51,873 nucleotides of DNA. Origin: Bradyrhizobium sp. CCBAU 51627 (GTDB taxonomy: Bacteria; Pseudomonadota; Alphaproteobacteria; Rhizobiales; Xanthobacteraceae). The stretch lies in assembly GCF_028128765.1 (NCBI RefSeq), contig NZ_LBJG01000076.1:1-51873 (forward strand). Direction: 5' to 3'. Positions 8,563 to 18,272 of this stretch are shown one piece after another. Both the position numbers and the translations under genes were made by a program. Under the pieces are notes generated by a model, which did no database searches, had not been told where the DNA came from, and saw only the letters and a program-made list of their open reading frames with translations. The first letter of the stretch is position 1. The number at the start of each line of letters is the position of its first letter.

Positions 8563-8671
8563 CTGTCGTCGCCCGGCTTGACCGGGCGACCCAGTATTCC
8601 AGAGACGTCAGCGAAAGAGCCGAAGAGGCGCGGCGTACTTGATGCCCCGGTCAAGCCGAGGCATGACGGCG
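8563..8671. repeat. Intergenic repeat, family D copy 1
   Basis: TCGCCCGGCTTGACCGGGCGA forms a hairpin at the left; CAGTATTCCAGAGAC, GCGCGGCGTACTTG and CCCGGTCAAGCCGAGGCATGACGG follow. The AGTATTCCAGAGAC and CGCGGCGTACT blocks occur inverted in the copy at 16312-16418. Confidence 0.65.
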
Positions 8672-8697
8672 GTGTGAGTGGCTGAGGCCGCGCGCTA

Positions 8698-9087
8698 TTA
8701 TGCCGCTTCCGCCACTTCCGCCTCATCCATCCCGCGCTTGAGCGCAGCGCGCGCCGCGTCGCGATGCTCCGTCGTGATGTGGCTCGCGACCATGCGAATG
8801 GCTGTGGCGAGCACGGCGGCGTCGTCGGTGAAGCCGAGCACCGGCATCACATCGGGGATGAAGTCGAACGGCAGGATGAAATAGGCGATCGCACCCAGCA
8901 GGGACGCCTGGACATGGCGCGGCGTCTGCCGGTCGAACGCGCAGTAATAGGCGGCGAGCAGGTCTTCCGCGAACGGCAGCTGCGCGGCGACGCGCTTCAG
9001 CTTGCGCCAGAAGCGACGGCGGACGCTTTCACGATCTTCCGCGAGCCGATCGGCCGGCTCGAAGCCGACGCTGTGTTCGGCAGCCAT
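8698..9087 (-). CDS. DUF1232 (YkvA-like) small protein
   Basis: The ATG at 9087 gives 129 residues; a GGAG lies about ten bases upstream. The core is LLAAYYCAFDRQTPRH...LGAIAYFILPFDFIPDVMPVLGFTDDAAVLATAI, the DUF1232 signature of two short hydrophobic helices with a PxDxIPD turn. The family occurs widely in bacteria and has no assigned biochemistry. The next gene upstream is the pterin dehydratase on the same strand, about 100 bases away. Confidence 0.8.
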   Translation of the reverse strand: MAAEHSVGFEPADRLAEDRESVRRRFWRKLKRVAAQLPFAEDLLAAYYCAFDRQTPRHVQASLLGAIAYFILPFDFIPDVMPVLGFTDDAAVLATAIRMVASHITTEHRDAARAALKRGMDEAEVAEAA

Positions 9088-9188
9088 GTTCGAGAACTCC
9101 AAGGAGATTCCAAGCTCAGCCCAATGCGGCGGCTGGCCGCACCCGGTGTTGATCACAACATGGGGATGCGCATCCTGCCTGCAAGATG

Positions 9189-9491
9189 TCAGCCCGATGC
9201 CGGCTTGGCGATGGCGTTCATCGCCGTGGCGAGCGCAATGTCGAGTTGAGTGACGCCACCAGCGTCGTGGGTCGACAGCACCACCTCGACCGTCTTGTAG
9301 ACATTGCGCCATTCGGGATGGTGATCCATCTTCTCGGCGACCAGCGCCGCGCGGGTCATGAAGCCGAACGCCTCGTTGAAATCCTTGAAAACGAATACCT
9401 TCCCGATGGCGTCGCGCCCCTGAACCTCGGTCCAGCCCGGGATACCCCCCAGCGCCTGCTTGCGTGCGTCCGCCGATAGCCGCTCTGCCAT
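9189..9491 (-). CDS. phhB: Pterin-4a-carbinolamine dehydratase
   Basis: The 100-residue protein covers the whole small family. It has EKMDHHPEWRNVYKTVEV, with the paired active-site histidines, followed by STHDAGGVTQLDIALA. The enzyme dehydrates 4a-hydroxytetrahydrobiopterin in recycling of the pterin cofactor of aromatic amino acid hydroxylases. No phenylalanine hydroxylase gene is seen in the window, so the partner is elsewhere or the protein serves another pterin role. The symbol phhB is by family; the level of recognition is good. Confidence 0.92.
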   Translation of the reverse strand: MAERLSADARKQALGGIPGWTEVQGRDAIGKVFVFKDFNEAFGFMTRAALVAEKMDHHPEWRNVYKTVEVVLSTHDAGGVTQLDIALATAMNAIAKPASG

Positions 9492-9642
9492 GATGACCTC
9501 CGTTTCAGGGGAACTTTACCCTAACACCGTACTTGCGGTCCGGGTCCAAAGGAGGTTTCGCCCGGTCCGCTAACCATGACGGAGATGTAACCCCGCCGGA
9601 CAAGAAATTTGCTACAATTGTGCGCGTAAATCGCCGGCCAAG

Positions 9643-11088
9643 ATGAAGCTGAGCCTCAAGCGCCTGTTTGGGAGATTTATGACCGGGGGATTGGACCTGG
9701 CCGAAACGCCCTCTCCGCCTTCGCCGCGATCGGCGGCGCGGAAGACGGCGCTCGTGTCCCTGGCGTTGGTGCTCGCCATCATCGGCGCGCTGGCGGGCGG
9801 CTACTATTTCGCAATGCGGCCGGTGGCGCTGAAGATCGCGGTCGGTCCCGCCAACAGCGACGACGTCAAGGTGGTGCAGGCGCTGACGCAGGCCTTCGCG
9901 CAGAGCAAGGGCTACGTGCGGCTGCGCCCGATCCAGACCGACGGCGCGATCGCCAGCGCGAACGAACTCGCCGAGGGCAAGGCCGATCTCGCCATCATAC
10001 GCGGCGATCTCGACGTGCCCAAGAACGCGCAAGCCGTCGCGACGCTGCGCAAGAACGTCGTGGTGCTGTGGTCGGTATCCGGCAAGGGCAAGAAGAAGGG
10101 CGCGAAGATCACCAAGATCGCGCAGCTCGCCGGCCATCGCGTCGGCGTGGTTGGCCGCACGCCGGCCAATGTCAATTTGCTCAAGGTGATCCTCCAGCAA
10201 TATGGCGTCGATCCGGCCAAGGTGGAGGTCGTGCAATTCCCGGCAAGCGAGGTCGCTGAGGCGATCAAATCCCAGAAGGCCGACGTCTATCTCGCGGCCG
10301 GTCCCGTCAACAGCAAGATCACGTCCGACGCGATTGCCGCCTCCGCCCGGGATGGCGGCTCGCCGACCTTCCTTGCGATCGATTCGGCCGATGCGATCGC
10401 GCAGAACCATCCGGTCTATGAATCCTCGGAGATTCCTGCCGGCACCTATGGCGGCTCGCCCGATCGCCCCGACGACGAGGTCAAGACGATCAGCTTCTCG
10501 CATCACATCGTGGCGCGCAAAGGCCTGTCCGAGACCACGGTCGCGGCCTTCACCCGGCAGCTCTTCGCCGTGCGCCAGCAATTACTGACGGAGTTCCCGC
10601 AGGCTGCGAAGATCGAAACGCCCGATACCGACAAGGATGCGGCGATCCCGGTGCATCCGGGCGCGGCCGCCTTCGTCGACGGCGAGGAGAAGACCTTCCT
10701 CGACAAGTACAGCGATTACATCTGGTGGAGCCTGATGGGGCTTTCGGCCATGGGCTCGATCGGCGCCTGGTTCGCCGGCTACCTCAAGAAGGACGAGCGC
10801 AACACCAACAACCATCAGCGCGAGCGCCTGCTCGACATGCTCGCCGCAGCCCGCAGGAGCGAGACGACCGAAGATCTCGACCAGCTGCAGGCCGAGGCCG
10901 ATGAGATCTTGCGCGATACGCTGCGCTGCTACGATCACGGCGCCATCGAAGAAGGCGCGCTGACCGCCTTCAACATCGTGCTCGATCAGTTCCACGCCGC
11001 GGTTGCCGACCGCAAAGTCGTGCTGTCCAGCCTGCCGCCGAACCTGCAACGCGCCGGCACGCAATTCCGGGCCGCTGGCAACGCATAG
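9643..11088 (+). CDS. TAXI-family solute-binding protein with two membrane anchors
   Basis: The 481-residue protein begins with a cytoplasmic tail of ~35 residues and a transmembrane helix (LVLAIIGALAGGYYFAM). A periplasmic TAXI/NMT1-like binding domain follows: LKIAVGPANSDD, GKADLAIIRGD, GHRVGVVGRTPANVNLLKVIL, KADVYLAAGP. A second helix lies near residues 359-377 (IWWSLMGLSAMGSIGAWFAG), then a charged helical cytoplasmic tail of about 100 residues. TAXI proteins normally deliver substrate to a TRAP permease, but no DctQ or DctM gene adjoins it here. Two anchors plus a cytoplasmic tail suggest a sensor or tethered receptor, which is inference. It stands alone before phoD. Confidence 0.85.
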   Translation: MKLSLKRLFGRFMTGGLDLAETPSPPSPRSAARKTALVSLALVLAIIGALAGGYYFAMRPVALKIAVGPANSDDVKVVQALTQAFAQSKGYVRLRPIQTDGAIASANELAEGKADLAIIRGDLDVPKNAQAVATLRKNVVVLWSVSGKGKKKGAKITKIAQLAGHRVGVVGRTPANVNLLKVILQQYGVDPAKVEVVQFPASEVAEAIKSQKADVYLAAGPVNSKITSDAIAASARDGGSPTFLAIDSADAIAQNHPVYESSEIPAGTYGGSPDRPDDEVKTISFSHHIVARKGLSETTVAAFTRQLFAVRQQLLTEFPQAAKIETPDTDKDAAIPVHPGAAAFVDGEEKTFLDKYSDYIWWSLMGLSAMGSIGAWFAGYLKKDERNTNNHQRERLLDMLAAARRSETTEDLDQLQAEADEILRDTLRCYDHGAIEEGALTAFNIVLDQFHAAVADRKVVLSSLPPNLQRAGTQFRAAGNA

Positions 11089-11136
11089 AGGCTCGCGCGT
11101 AATCGCGGCGTCACACTGTCTCAATATAGCTTCCGC

Positions 11137-11239
11137 CGTCATTCCGGGGCGCGCGCAGAGCGCGAATCCGGAATCTCGGGATTCCCCGGTGCGCAATTGC
11201 GCACCTGAGGTCTGGTCCTTCGGACCATCCCGGAATAAC
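11137..11239. repeat. Intergenic repeat, family C copy 2 (inverted)
   Basis: This is the reverse complement of the element at 5593-5675, with CGTCATTCCGGGGCGC at the left and GGTCCTTCGGACCATCCCGG at the right. It has an extra inner palindrome GTGCGCAATTGCGCAC that copy 1 lacks. Confidence 0.75.
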
Positions 11240-11281
11240 AGCGCAGGATGCGCACGAGACCGCGAGCTAGCGAGCCACGCC

Positions 11282-12829
11282 ATGAAGATCAGATTTTCCC
11301 GCCGCAAATTCCTCACCACCAGCGCCGGTGCGCTCGGCGCGATCGCGATGCCGCATCTGTCGCGCGCGGCCGACCGTCCCGTGGTCACCCATGGCGTGCA
11401 ATCCGGCGACGTCACTGTCGACGGCGGCGTGGTCTGGGCACGGACTGATCGGCCCGCGCAGATGCTGGTCGAGGTGGCGACGACGGATTCGTTCAAGAAC
11501 GCCCGCGCGTTGCCGCCGATCGCCGCGCTGCCCGAGAGCGACTTCACCGCCAAGATGCTGGTGGAAAATCTGCCCGCGGGCCAGGACATCTTCTATCGCG
11601 TCCGCTTCTGCGATCTCTCGCACACCGCGATCGAAGGCGAGCCGGTGGTCGGCCGCTTCCGCACGGCGCCGGCCGACCGCCGCGATGTCAGCTTCGTCTG
11701 GGGCGGCGACGTCGCAGGCCAGGGCTGGGGCATCAACCCTGAAGACGGCGGCATGGTCACGTTCGAAACCATGCGCAAACACCGGCCGGATTTCCTGCTG
11801 CATTCCGGGGACACCATCTATGCCGACGGCGTGATCCCCGCCGAGGTCAAGCTTGCCGACGGCAAGGTCTGGAAGAACCTCACGATCCCCGAGAAGGCCA
11901 AGGTCGCCGAGACGCTGGACGAGTACCGCGCCGCGCACAAATACAATTTCACCGATGACAATGTCCGCGCCTTCAATGCCGAAGTGCCAATCTTCGTGCA
12001 GTGGGACGATCACGAGGTGACCAACAACTGGTCGCTGTCGAAGGATCTGCCCTCGACCTACAAGGTGCGCGACATCTCGTTGCTCGCGGCCCGCGCGGCG
12101 CGCGCCTTCCACGAGATGTATCCGATGCGGGAGAGCATCAATGAGCCGGGCCGGGTCTATCGCCAGATCTCCTACGGCCCGCATCTGGACGTATTCGTGC
12201 TCGACGAGCGCAGCTATCGCGGCCCGAACGGCGCTAATCTCGAGACGGAATACGGCCCGGCCAGCTACTTCCTCGGGCCCGAGCAGATGGCCTGGTTGAA
12301 GCGCGGCCTGCTCAACTCACGCGCGACCTGGAAGGTGATCGCTTCCGACATGCCGCTCAGCCTGATCGTCTATGACGACGCCGCCAACAAGAAGGGCTCG
12401 GAAGCCTTCGCGCAAGGCGATGGCCCGGCACGCGGCCGCGAACTCGAGATCGCCGACATCCTGCGCTTCATCAAGATGGCGCCGATCAGGAATACGGTTT
12501 GGCTGACGGCCGACGTGCACTATGCCGCCGCGCATTATTACGATCCCAACAAGGCGCAATTCCAGGATTTCGAGCCGTTCTGGGAATTCGTCTCGGGCCC
12601 GCTTCACGCCGGCACGTTCGGCCCGAACGAGCTCGACAACACATTCGGCCCCGACGTGCGTTTCATCAAGGCGCCAGGTGTTGACAAGCAGAACCTGCCG
12701 CCGTCCGCCGGCATGCAGTTCTTCGGTCACGTCAAGATCGACGGTGCCTCCGGCCAGATGACCGTGACGTTGCGCGACCGCGCCGACGTCGCGCTGTGGT
12801 CAACCACGCTGGATCCGAAATTCGCCTGA
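11282..12829 (+). CDS. phoD: Alkaline phosphatase D family protein, Tat-exported
   Basis: The ATG at 11282 gives 515 residues that begin with a twin-arginine signal (MKIRFSRRKFLTTSAG...HLSRAAD), so the folded enzyme is exported by Tat. The N-terminal PhoD-type domain (VTHGVQSGDVTVDGGVVWAR) is followed by the metallophosphatase core with HSGDTIYADG, QWDDHEVTNNW and TADVHYAAAHYY. These carry the expected Asp/His metal ligands. PhoD enzymes hydrolyse phosphate mono- and diesters, usually with Ca and Fe cofactors, and serve phosphate scavenging. No Pho box was recognised upstream; the upstream gap holds a family C repeat. It converges on the response regulator gene with a 7-base gap. Confidence 0.93.
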   Translation: MKIRFSRRKFLTTSAGALGAIAMPHLSRAADRPVVTHGVQSGDVTVDGGVVWARTDRPAQMLVEVATTDSFKNARALPPIAALPESDFTAKMLVENLPAGQDIFYRVRFCDLSHTAIEGEPVVGRFRTAPADRRDVSFVWGGDVAGQGWGINPEDGGMVTFETMRKHRPDFLLHSGDTIYADGVIPAEVKLADGKVWKNLTIPEKAKVAETLDEYRAAHKYNFTDDNVRAFNAEVPIFVQWDDHEVTNNWSLSKDLPSTYKVRDISLLAARAARAFHEMYPMRESINEPGRVYRQISYGPHLDVFVLDERSYRGPNGANLETEYGPASYFLGPEQMAWLKRGLLNSRATWKVIASDMPLSLIVYDDAANKKGSEAFAQGDGPARGRELEIADILRFIKMAPIRNTVWLTADVHYAAAHYYDPNKAQFQDFEPFWEFVSGPLHAGTFGPNELDNTFGPDVRFIKAPGVDKQNLPPSAGMQFFGHVKIDGASGQMTVTLRDRADVALWSTTLDPKFA

Positions 12830-12836
12830 AGCCGGC

Positions 12837-13253
12837 TCAACCGCCGCGGGCCTGCAATGCCGCCTCCAGCGCATCACTGGAGCACGGTTTTTGCAGCCGC
12901 GGCCGTGCGGCAAACTCCGGCGGGATGCTGGTCTCCGCGCCATAGCCGGTGACGAAGACGAAGGGAATCTCCAGCGCTGCGAGGCGCTCGGCGATCGCAA
13001 AACTCTTCTCGCGGATCAGCTCGACATCGAGCAGCGCGAAATCAGGCGCGCGTGCCTTGATCACGCTCAGGGCCTGGGCGACTGAACCCACCGTGCGCAC
13101 GCTGCTCACGCCGAATCCGAGCAGGCGATCCTCGAAATCAATCGCGATGATCGGATCGTCCTCGACGATCAGCACGTCGGCAGGGATTTCGGCCGAGCCG
13201 TCCGGGGAGGCAGGTATCATGGTCCTGGCTATCGATGGCTGCATGGTTGTCAC
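12837..13253 (-). CDS. Single-domain response regulator
   Basis: The 138-residue protein is a receiver domain with a short N-terminal extension and no output domain. The acidic pair is in VLIVEDDP, the phospho-acceptor aspartate in FALLDVEL, the conserved Thr in FVTGYG and the Lys in RLQKPC. Later ATGs at 13244 and 13220 are alternative starts; none has a strong ribosome site. Single-domain regulators act by protein contact in phosphorelays or as phosphate sinks. It is divergent from the Crp/Fnr gene, with 154 bases between, which suggests joint control. No histidine kinase is in the window. Confidence 0.9.
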   Translation of the reverse strand: MTTMQPSIARTMIPASPDGSAEIPADVLIVEDDPIIAIDFEDRLLGFGVSSVRTVGSVAQALSVIKARAPDFALLDVELIREKSFAIAERLAALEIPFVFVTGYGAETSIPPEFAARPRLQKPCSSDALEAALQARGG

Positions 13254-13306
13254 GGGTCAGGACAGCCTCAGGCCGACGCCTGCGCCCAGCGCATCGGAGA
13301 GTTCCC

Positions 13307-13332
13307 GGAACGAAACTCACCACAGAACAGTT
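13307..13332 (+). promoter_or_regulatory. Possible EcfG-type (general stress response) promoter
   Basis: GGAAC at 13307-13311 and GTT at 13330-13332 are separated by 18 bases, close to the EcfG pattern GGAAC-N16-17-xGTT. The site lies about 75 bases before the Crp/Fnr start and reads toward it. The first half is also part of a GTTCCCGGAAC palindrome. The match is by eye only. Confidence 0.35.
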
Positions 13333-13407
13333 TTTACGTCTGTCCACATGTGCACACAGGCCAAGGATGGAGCTCGGTAATGTGGAGTGGAGGACAGGGA
13401 GCTCACG

Positions 13408-14184
13408 ATGGATGCACGTACCAGCAAGACAAGCGAGGTCGACAGCCGGCCCGCCAACAATCTGCTCCGGCGTTTGACCGCGGCAGATTATGCGCTGCTC
13501 GCACCACACGTCAGCGTGGACGACGTCGGCGCGAGCCATTTGCTCTACAATCCCGGAGACGACGTCCAGGTCGTGCACTTTCCCTGCGGACCGGCGCTCG
13601 CGACATTCCTCGTTCCGAACGAAGACGGCCGTGACGTCGAGACTATTCTGGTTGGTCGCGAAGGCGCGGTGGGCGGCATCGTCAGCGAAGGATTCCTGCC
13701 GGCCTATACCCGCATCTGCGTGAAATTCGGCGGCCCATTCGCGCGCATTCACGTCGGCAAATTGGAGGCGGCCAAGACACGCTCGCCGTCGCTGCGCAAC
13801 ATCTTCGCCCGCTACGCCGACTGCATGCTGGCGCAAATCCTCCAGTCGACCGCCTGCAACGCGATTCATTCGATCGAGCAACGTACGGCGAAATGGATCG
13901 TGGCGGCGATGGAGCGGACCGGCGACGAGCACAGCGTGCCGCTGACGCATGAGCAGCTTGCCACTCTGCTCGGCGTCGGCCGCAGCTATGCGAGCCGCGT
14001 GCTGCAATCGTTCAAGGCCGAAGGCGTGCTCGACACGCGGCGCGGCGCGATCCTGGTCCGCAACCATGACGGCCTGCGCCTGCGCGCCTGCCTCTGCAAC
14101 GACGCCGTCAAGCTGCATTTCGAGGAGGTGCTGCGCGGCGTCTATCCGACCGAGGAGCCCGAAAGCCGCTCCGCGTCGGGCTGA
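13408..14184 (+). CDS. Crp/Fnr-family transcriptional regulator
   Basis: The ATG at 13408 is chosen because GGGAG lies 7 bases before it; a GTG at 13387 is less likely. The 258-residue protein has a cyclic-nucleotide-binding-like beta domain (YNPGDDVQVVHFPCG, LVGREGAVGG). A dimerisation helix follows, then a winged helix-turn-helix at THEQLATLLGVGRSYASRVLQSFKAEGV. The Fnr iron-sulfur cysteine cluster is absent from the N-terminus, and the cAMP-binding residues of Crp are not clearly kept, so the ligand is unknown. It is divergent from the single-domain response regulator and may be read from the EcfG-like site upstream. Confidence 0.88.
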   Translation: MDARTSKTSEVDSRPANNLLRRLTAADYALLAPHVSVDDVGASHLLYNPGDDVQVVHFPCGPALATFLVPNEDGRDVETILVGREGAVGGIVSEGFLPAYTRICVKFGGPFARIHVGKLEAAKTRSPSLRNIFARYADCMLAQILQSTACNAIHSIEQRTAKWIVAAMERTGDEHSVPLTHEQLATLLGVGRSYASRVLQSFKAEGVLDTRRGAILVRNHDGLRLRACLCNDAVKLHFEEVLRGVYPTEEPESRSASG

Positions 14185-14287
14185 CCGGGACGACGGGGCT
14201 CGCGAAGATCAGGCCGATTTGGCCGGGATCGCCTAAGCTCCGGGGATTCCCGGACAAAATTCAATCAACCAACTCCGAAAGAACGCA

Positions 14288-14315
14288 TTGTTTTTTGACG
14301 TTTTTTCCCTATATT
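14288..14315 (+). promoter_or_regulatory. Candidate housekeeping promoter upstream of typA
   Basis: TTGTTT at 14288-14293 and TATATT at 14310-14315 are 16 bases apart in an unusually T-rich stretch. Transcription from here would give a leader of about 150 bases before typA. Confidence 0.35.
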
Positions 14316-14336
14316 GCGCCGCAAACGCATTGGGCT

Positions 14337-14366
14337 ACCCGGTCGATATGGCCGGGTTTCCTTTTT
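14337..14366 (+). terminator. Hairpin with T-rich tail in the Crp-typA gap
   Basis: ACCCGG (14337-14342) pairs with CCGGGT (14352-14357), followed by TTCCTTTTT. It may end the Crp/Fnr transcript, or, if the promoter at 14288-14315 is used, act early in the typA leader. Confidence 0.45.
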
Positions 14367-14475
14367 GGGCGTAGCAGGCCCCGTTTTCCACGTTTCAGCG
14401 TTATCCGAAGAGAGGTCCCGGCTTGACCGGCGAGATCGCGCTTAACCCATTGTCCGACCGCAAAGAAGCTCACTC

Positions 14476-16302
<1,827 letters not shown>

Positions 16303-16311
16303 GGCCGCCCC

Positions 16312-16418
16312 GCTGTCATTCCCCGCGAAAGCGGGGAATCCAGTACGCCGCGGCCCCTCGACTCTACAACGACTGTCTCTGGAATACTGGATCACCCGCT
16401 TTCGCGAGTGGTGACACC
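16312..16418. repeat. Intergenic repeat, family D copy 2
   Basis: ATTCCCCGCGAAAGCGGGGAAT forms a tight hairpin at the left; CCAGTACGCCGCGGCC, TCTCTGGAATACTGG and CACCCGCTTTCGCGAGTGGTG follow. The AGTACGCCGCG and GTCTCTGGAATACT blocks match copy 1 at 8563-8671 in inverted order. Confidence 0.7.
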
Positions 16419-16467
16419 AGTGTTGTGGTGGCTTTAGCGCACATTCCGAACGTGCTAGAGCCGACCC

Positions 16468-17712
16468 ATGTCCCTCCCCTCCTCCGTCGACGTCGCGATC
16501 ATCGGTGCCGGCGCGGCCGGCCTCGGCGCGGCGCATGCGCTGGCAGGCTCCGGTCTTTCCGTGATCGTGCTCGAAGCGCGCGACCGGTTCGGCGGCCGCG
16601 CCTGGACGGTGCAGGCCTCGCCTGAAGTCACCTTCGACGTCGGCTGCGGCTGGCTGCATTCGGCCGACCGGAATTCCTTCGTTCCAATCGCAAAGCAGCT
16701 GGGATTCGAGCTCAACAGGGACCTGCCGCCCTGGCGCGAGCGCGCCTATGGCAACGCGTTTCCGCAAGGCGAGCGCGACGATTTCATGCGCGCGCTGGAC
16801 GCGTTCTATGAGCGGCTGTGGCAGGCCGCGCAGAAGGGCAAAGACGAGCCGGCGAGCCGCAGTCTCGAGCCCGGCAACCGCTGGAATCCGATGATCGACG
16901 CGATCTCGACCTACATCAACGGCTGCGAACTCAAGGACATGTCGACGCTCGACTGGGATGCCTATGAGGACAGCGAGCTGAACTGGCGCGTCCGTCGCGG
17001 CTATGGCGCGCTCGTCGCAGCCTATGGCGCGCCCTGCCCTGTCGCGCTGAACTGCAACGTCCGTCTGGTCGATCATTCGGACAAGCGGGTCCGCATCGCG
17101 ACATCACGGGGCACGCTGACCGCGGACAAGGTGATCGTCACCGTGCCGACCAATCTGATCGCCGACGAAGCGATCCGCTTCTCGCCACCGTTGCCGGCCA
17201 AGGTCGACGCCGCAGCCGGTCTGCCGCTCGGCGTCGACGATAAGGTCACGCTGGCGCTCGAGGGCGCCGAGGCCTTCCCGAAGGAAGCAAATTTGCGCGG
17301 CGCAACCATGCGCACCGAGATGGGCACCTATCACATCCGGCCGTTCGGCCAGCCCTGCATCGAAGGCTTTTTCGGCGGCAGCTTTGCCCGCCAGCTGGAA
17401 GAGGCCGGCGAAGGCGCCATCTCCGCGCACAGCATCGACGAGATCGCCGGCTTTCTCGGCAACGACATCCGCCGCAAGCTGAAGCCGCTCTGCGAGTCGC
17501 GCTGGGCACGCGATCCGTTTGCGCGTGGCTCCTACTCGCACGCGTTGCCGGGGCATGCCGGCGATCGCGCCGTCTTGGCTGCACCGGTGGATGAACGCCT
17601 GTTCTTCGCGGGAGAGGCGACGTCGCCAAATTTCTTCACGACGGCGCATGGTGCGCGGGACAGTGGTGAGCGGGCGGCGAAGGACGTGTTGGCGGCTCTA
17701 GGCGAGCCCTAA
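16468..17712 (+). CDS. Flavin-containing amine oxidase family protein
   Basis: This 414-residue FAD protein has the Rossmann motif GAGAAGLGAAHAL followed by LEARDRFGGRAW (the GG doublet of monoamine oxidases). The second FAD contact near the C-terminus is LFFAGEATSPNFFTTAHGA. Substrate-domain features include RGYGALVAAYG. Family members oxidise amines, polyamines or carotenoid-like substrates with oxygen or quinones; the substrate is unknown. No signal peptide is seen, so it is probably cytoplasmic. It follows typA after a repeat and is likely separately expressed. Confidence 0.87.
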   Translation: MSLPSSVDVAIIGAGAAGLGAAHALAGSGLSVIVLEARDRFGGRAWTVQASPEVTFDVGCGWLHSADRNSFVPIAKQLGFELNRDLPPWRERAYGNAFPQGERDDFMRALDAFYERLWQAAQKGKDEPASRSLEPGNRWNPMIDAISTYINGCELKDMSTLDWDAYEDSELNWRVRRGYGALVAAYGAPCPVALNCNVRLVDHSDKRVRIATSRGTLTADKVIVTVPTNLIADEAIRFSPPLPAKVDAAAGLPLGVDDKVTLALEGAEAFPKEANLRGATMRTEMGTYHIRPFGQPCIEGFFGGSFARQLEEAGEGAISAHSIDEIAGFLGNDIRRKLKPLCESRWARDPFARGSYSHALPGHAGDRAVLAAPVDERLFFAGEATSPNFFTTAHGARDSGERAAKDVLAALGEP

Positions 17713-17722
17713 CCGCACACTC

Positions 17723-17804
17723 CGTCATTGCGAGGGCAGCGAAGCAATCCAGACTGCCACCGCGGAAAGATCCTGGATTGCTTCGCTGCCCTCGCAATGA
17801 CGAG
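17723..17804. repeat. Intergenic palindromic repeat, family B copy 3
   Basis: CGTCATTGCGAGGGCAGCGAAG...CAATCCAG is mirrored by CTGGATTGCTTCGCTGCCCTCGCAATGACG across a short GCGG centre. It lies between two convergent genes (stops at 17712 and 17805) and could act as a bidirectional stem. Confidence 0.8.
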
Positions 17805-18212
17805 TCACTCGATCACTCGCGCCCGCAAATCGGCATCCGGCACGAAGCAGGAGTCGTACTTGCCGAAAATGCGATAGCGGTTGCGGGCGATGAGGCTGTA
17901 GACGACGTCGCGCAGCGGCTTTGGCACAGCGAAGAGCGCGCGCACCCCGCCCCAGCCCGGAAGCAGCGACAGCACCGTCAGCGCAGCATCGGACTTCAGG
18001 AACGCCTCGCCGCCATGGATCAGGGCATTCGTATCGGGATCCTCTGGGTTGATGCCAAAGGTGCGGGCTAGCTTCGCCCCGTACTCCGACTGGATTGGTG
18101 TGAAGCGAAATCGCTTCGCCTTGTCCCGCGCCGCGACAAACCGCACCCAGCGCGAGCAGAAGATGCAGACGCCGTCGAACAGGATGACATCATCGTCGGG
18201 CCATTTGGGCAT
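17805..18212 (-). CDS. DCC-family (DUF393) thiol-disulfide oxidoreductase-like protein
   Basis: The ATG at 18212 (MPKWPDDDVILFDG) gives 135 residues; a GTG ten codons upstream is an alternative. The defining DGVCIFCSRWVRF motif supplies a CxxC pair at about residues 15-18, and TPIQSEYGAKLA follows. The family is thioredoxin-like and is predicted to do thiol-disulfide chemistry, often next to DoxX-type membrane proteins. Here it follows the SDR-DoxX gene by 60 bases on the same strand, and so belongs to the four-gene cluster 17805-20964. Confidence 0.85.
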   Translation of the reverse strand: MPKWPDDDVILFDGVCIFCSRWVRFVAARDKAKRFRFTPIQSEYGAKLARTFGINPEDPDTNALIHGGEAFLKSDAALTVLSLLPGWGGVRALFAVPKPLRDVVYSLIARNRYRIFGKYDSCFVPDADLRARVIE

Positions 18213-18272
18213 CAGATTCTCATTTTGACGCGTTTTCTTCACGCGAACCGGTATCCGCTTCGATCGAAAACG

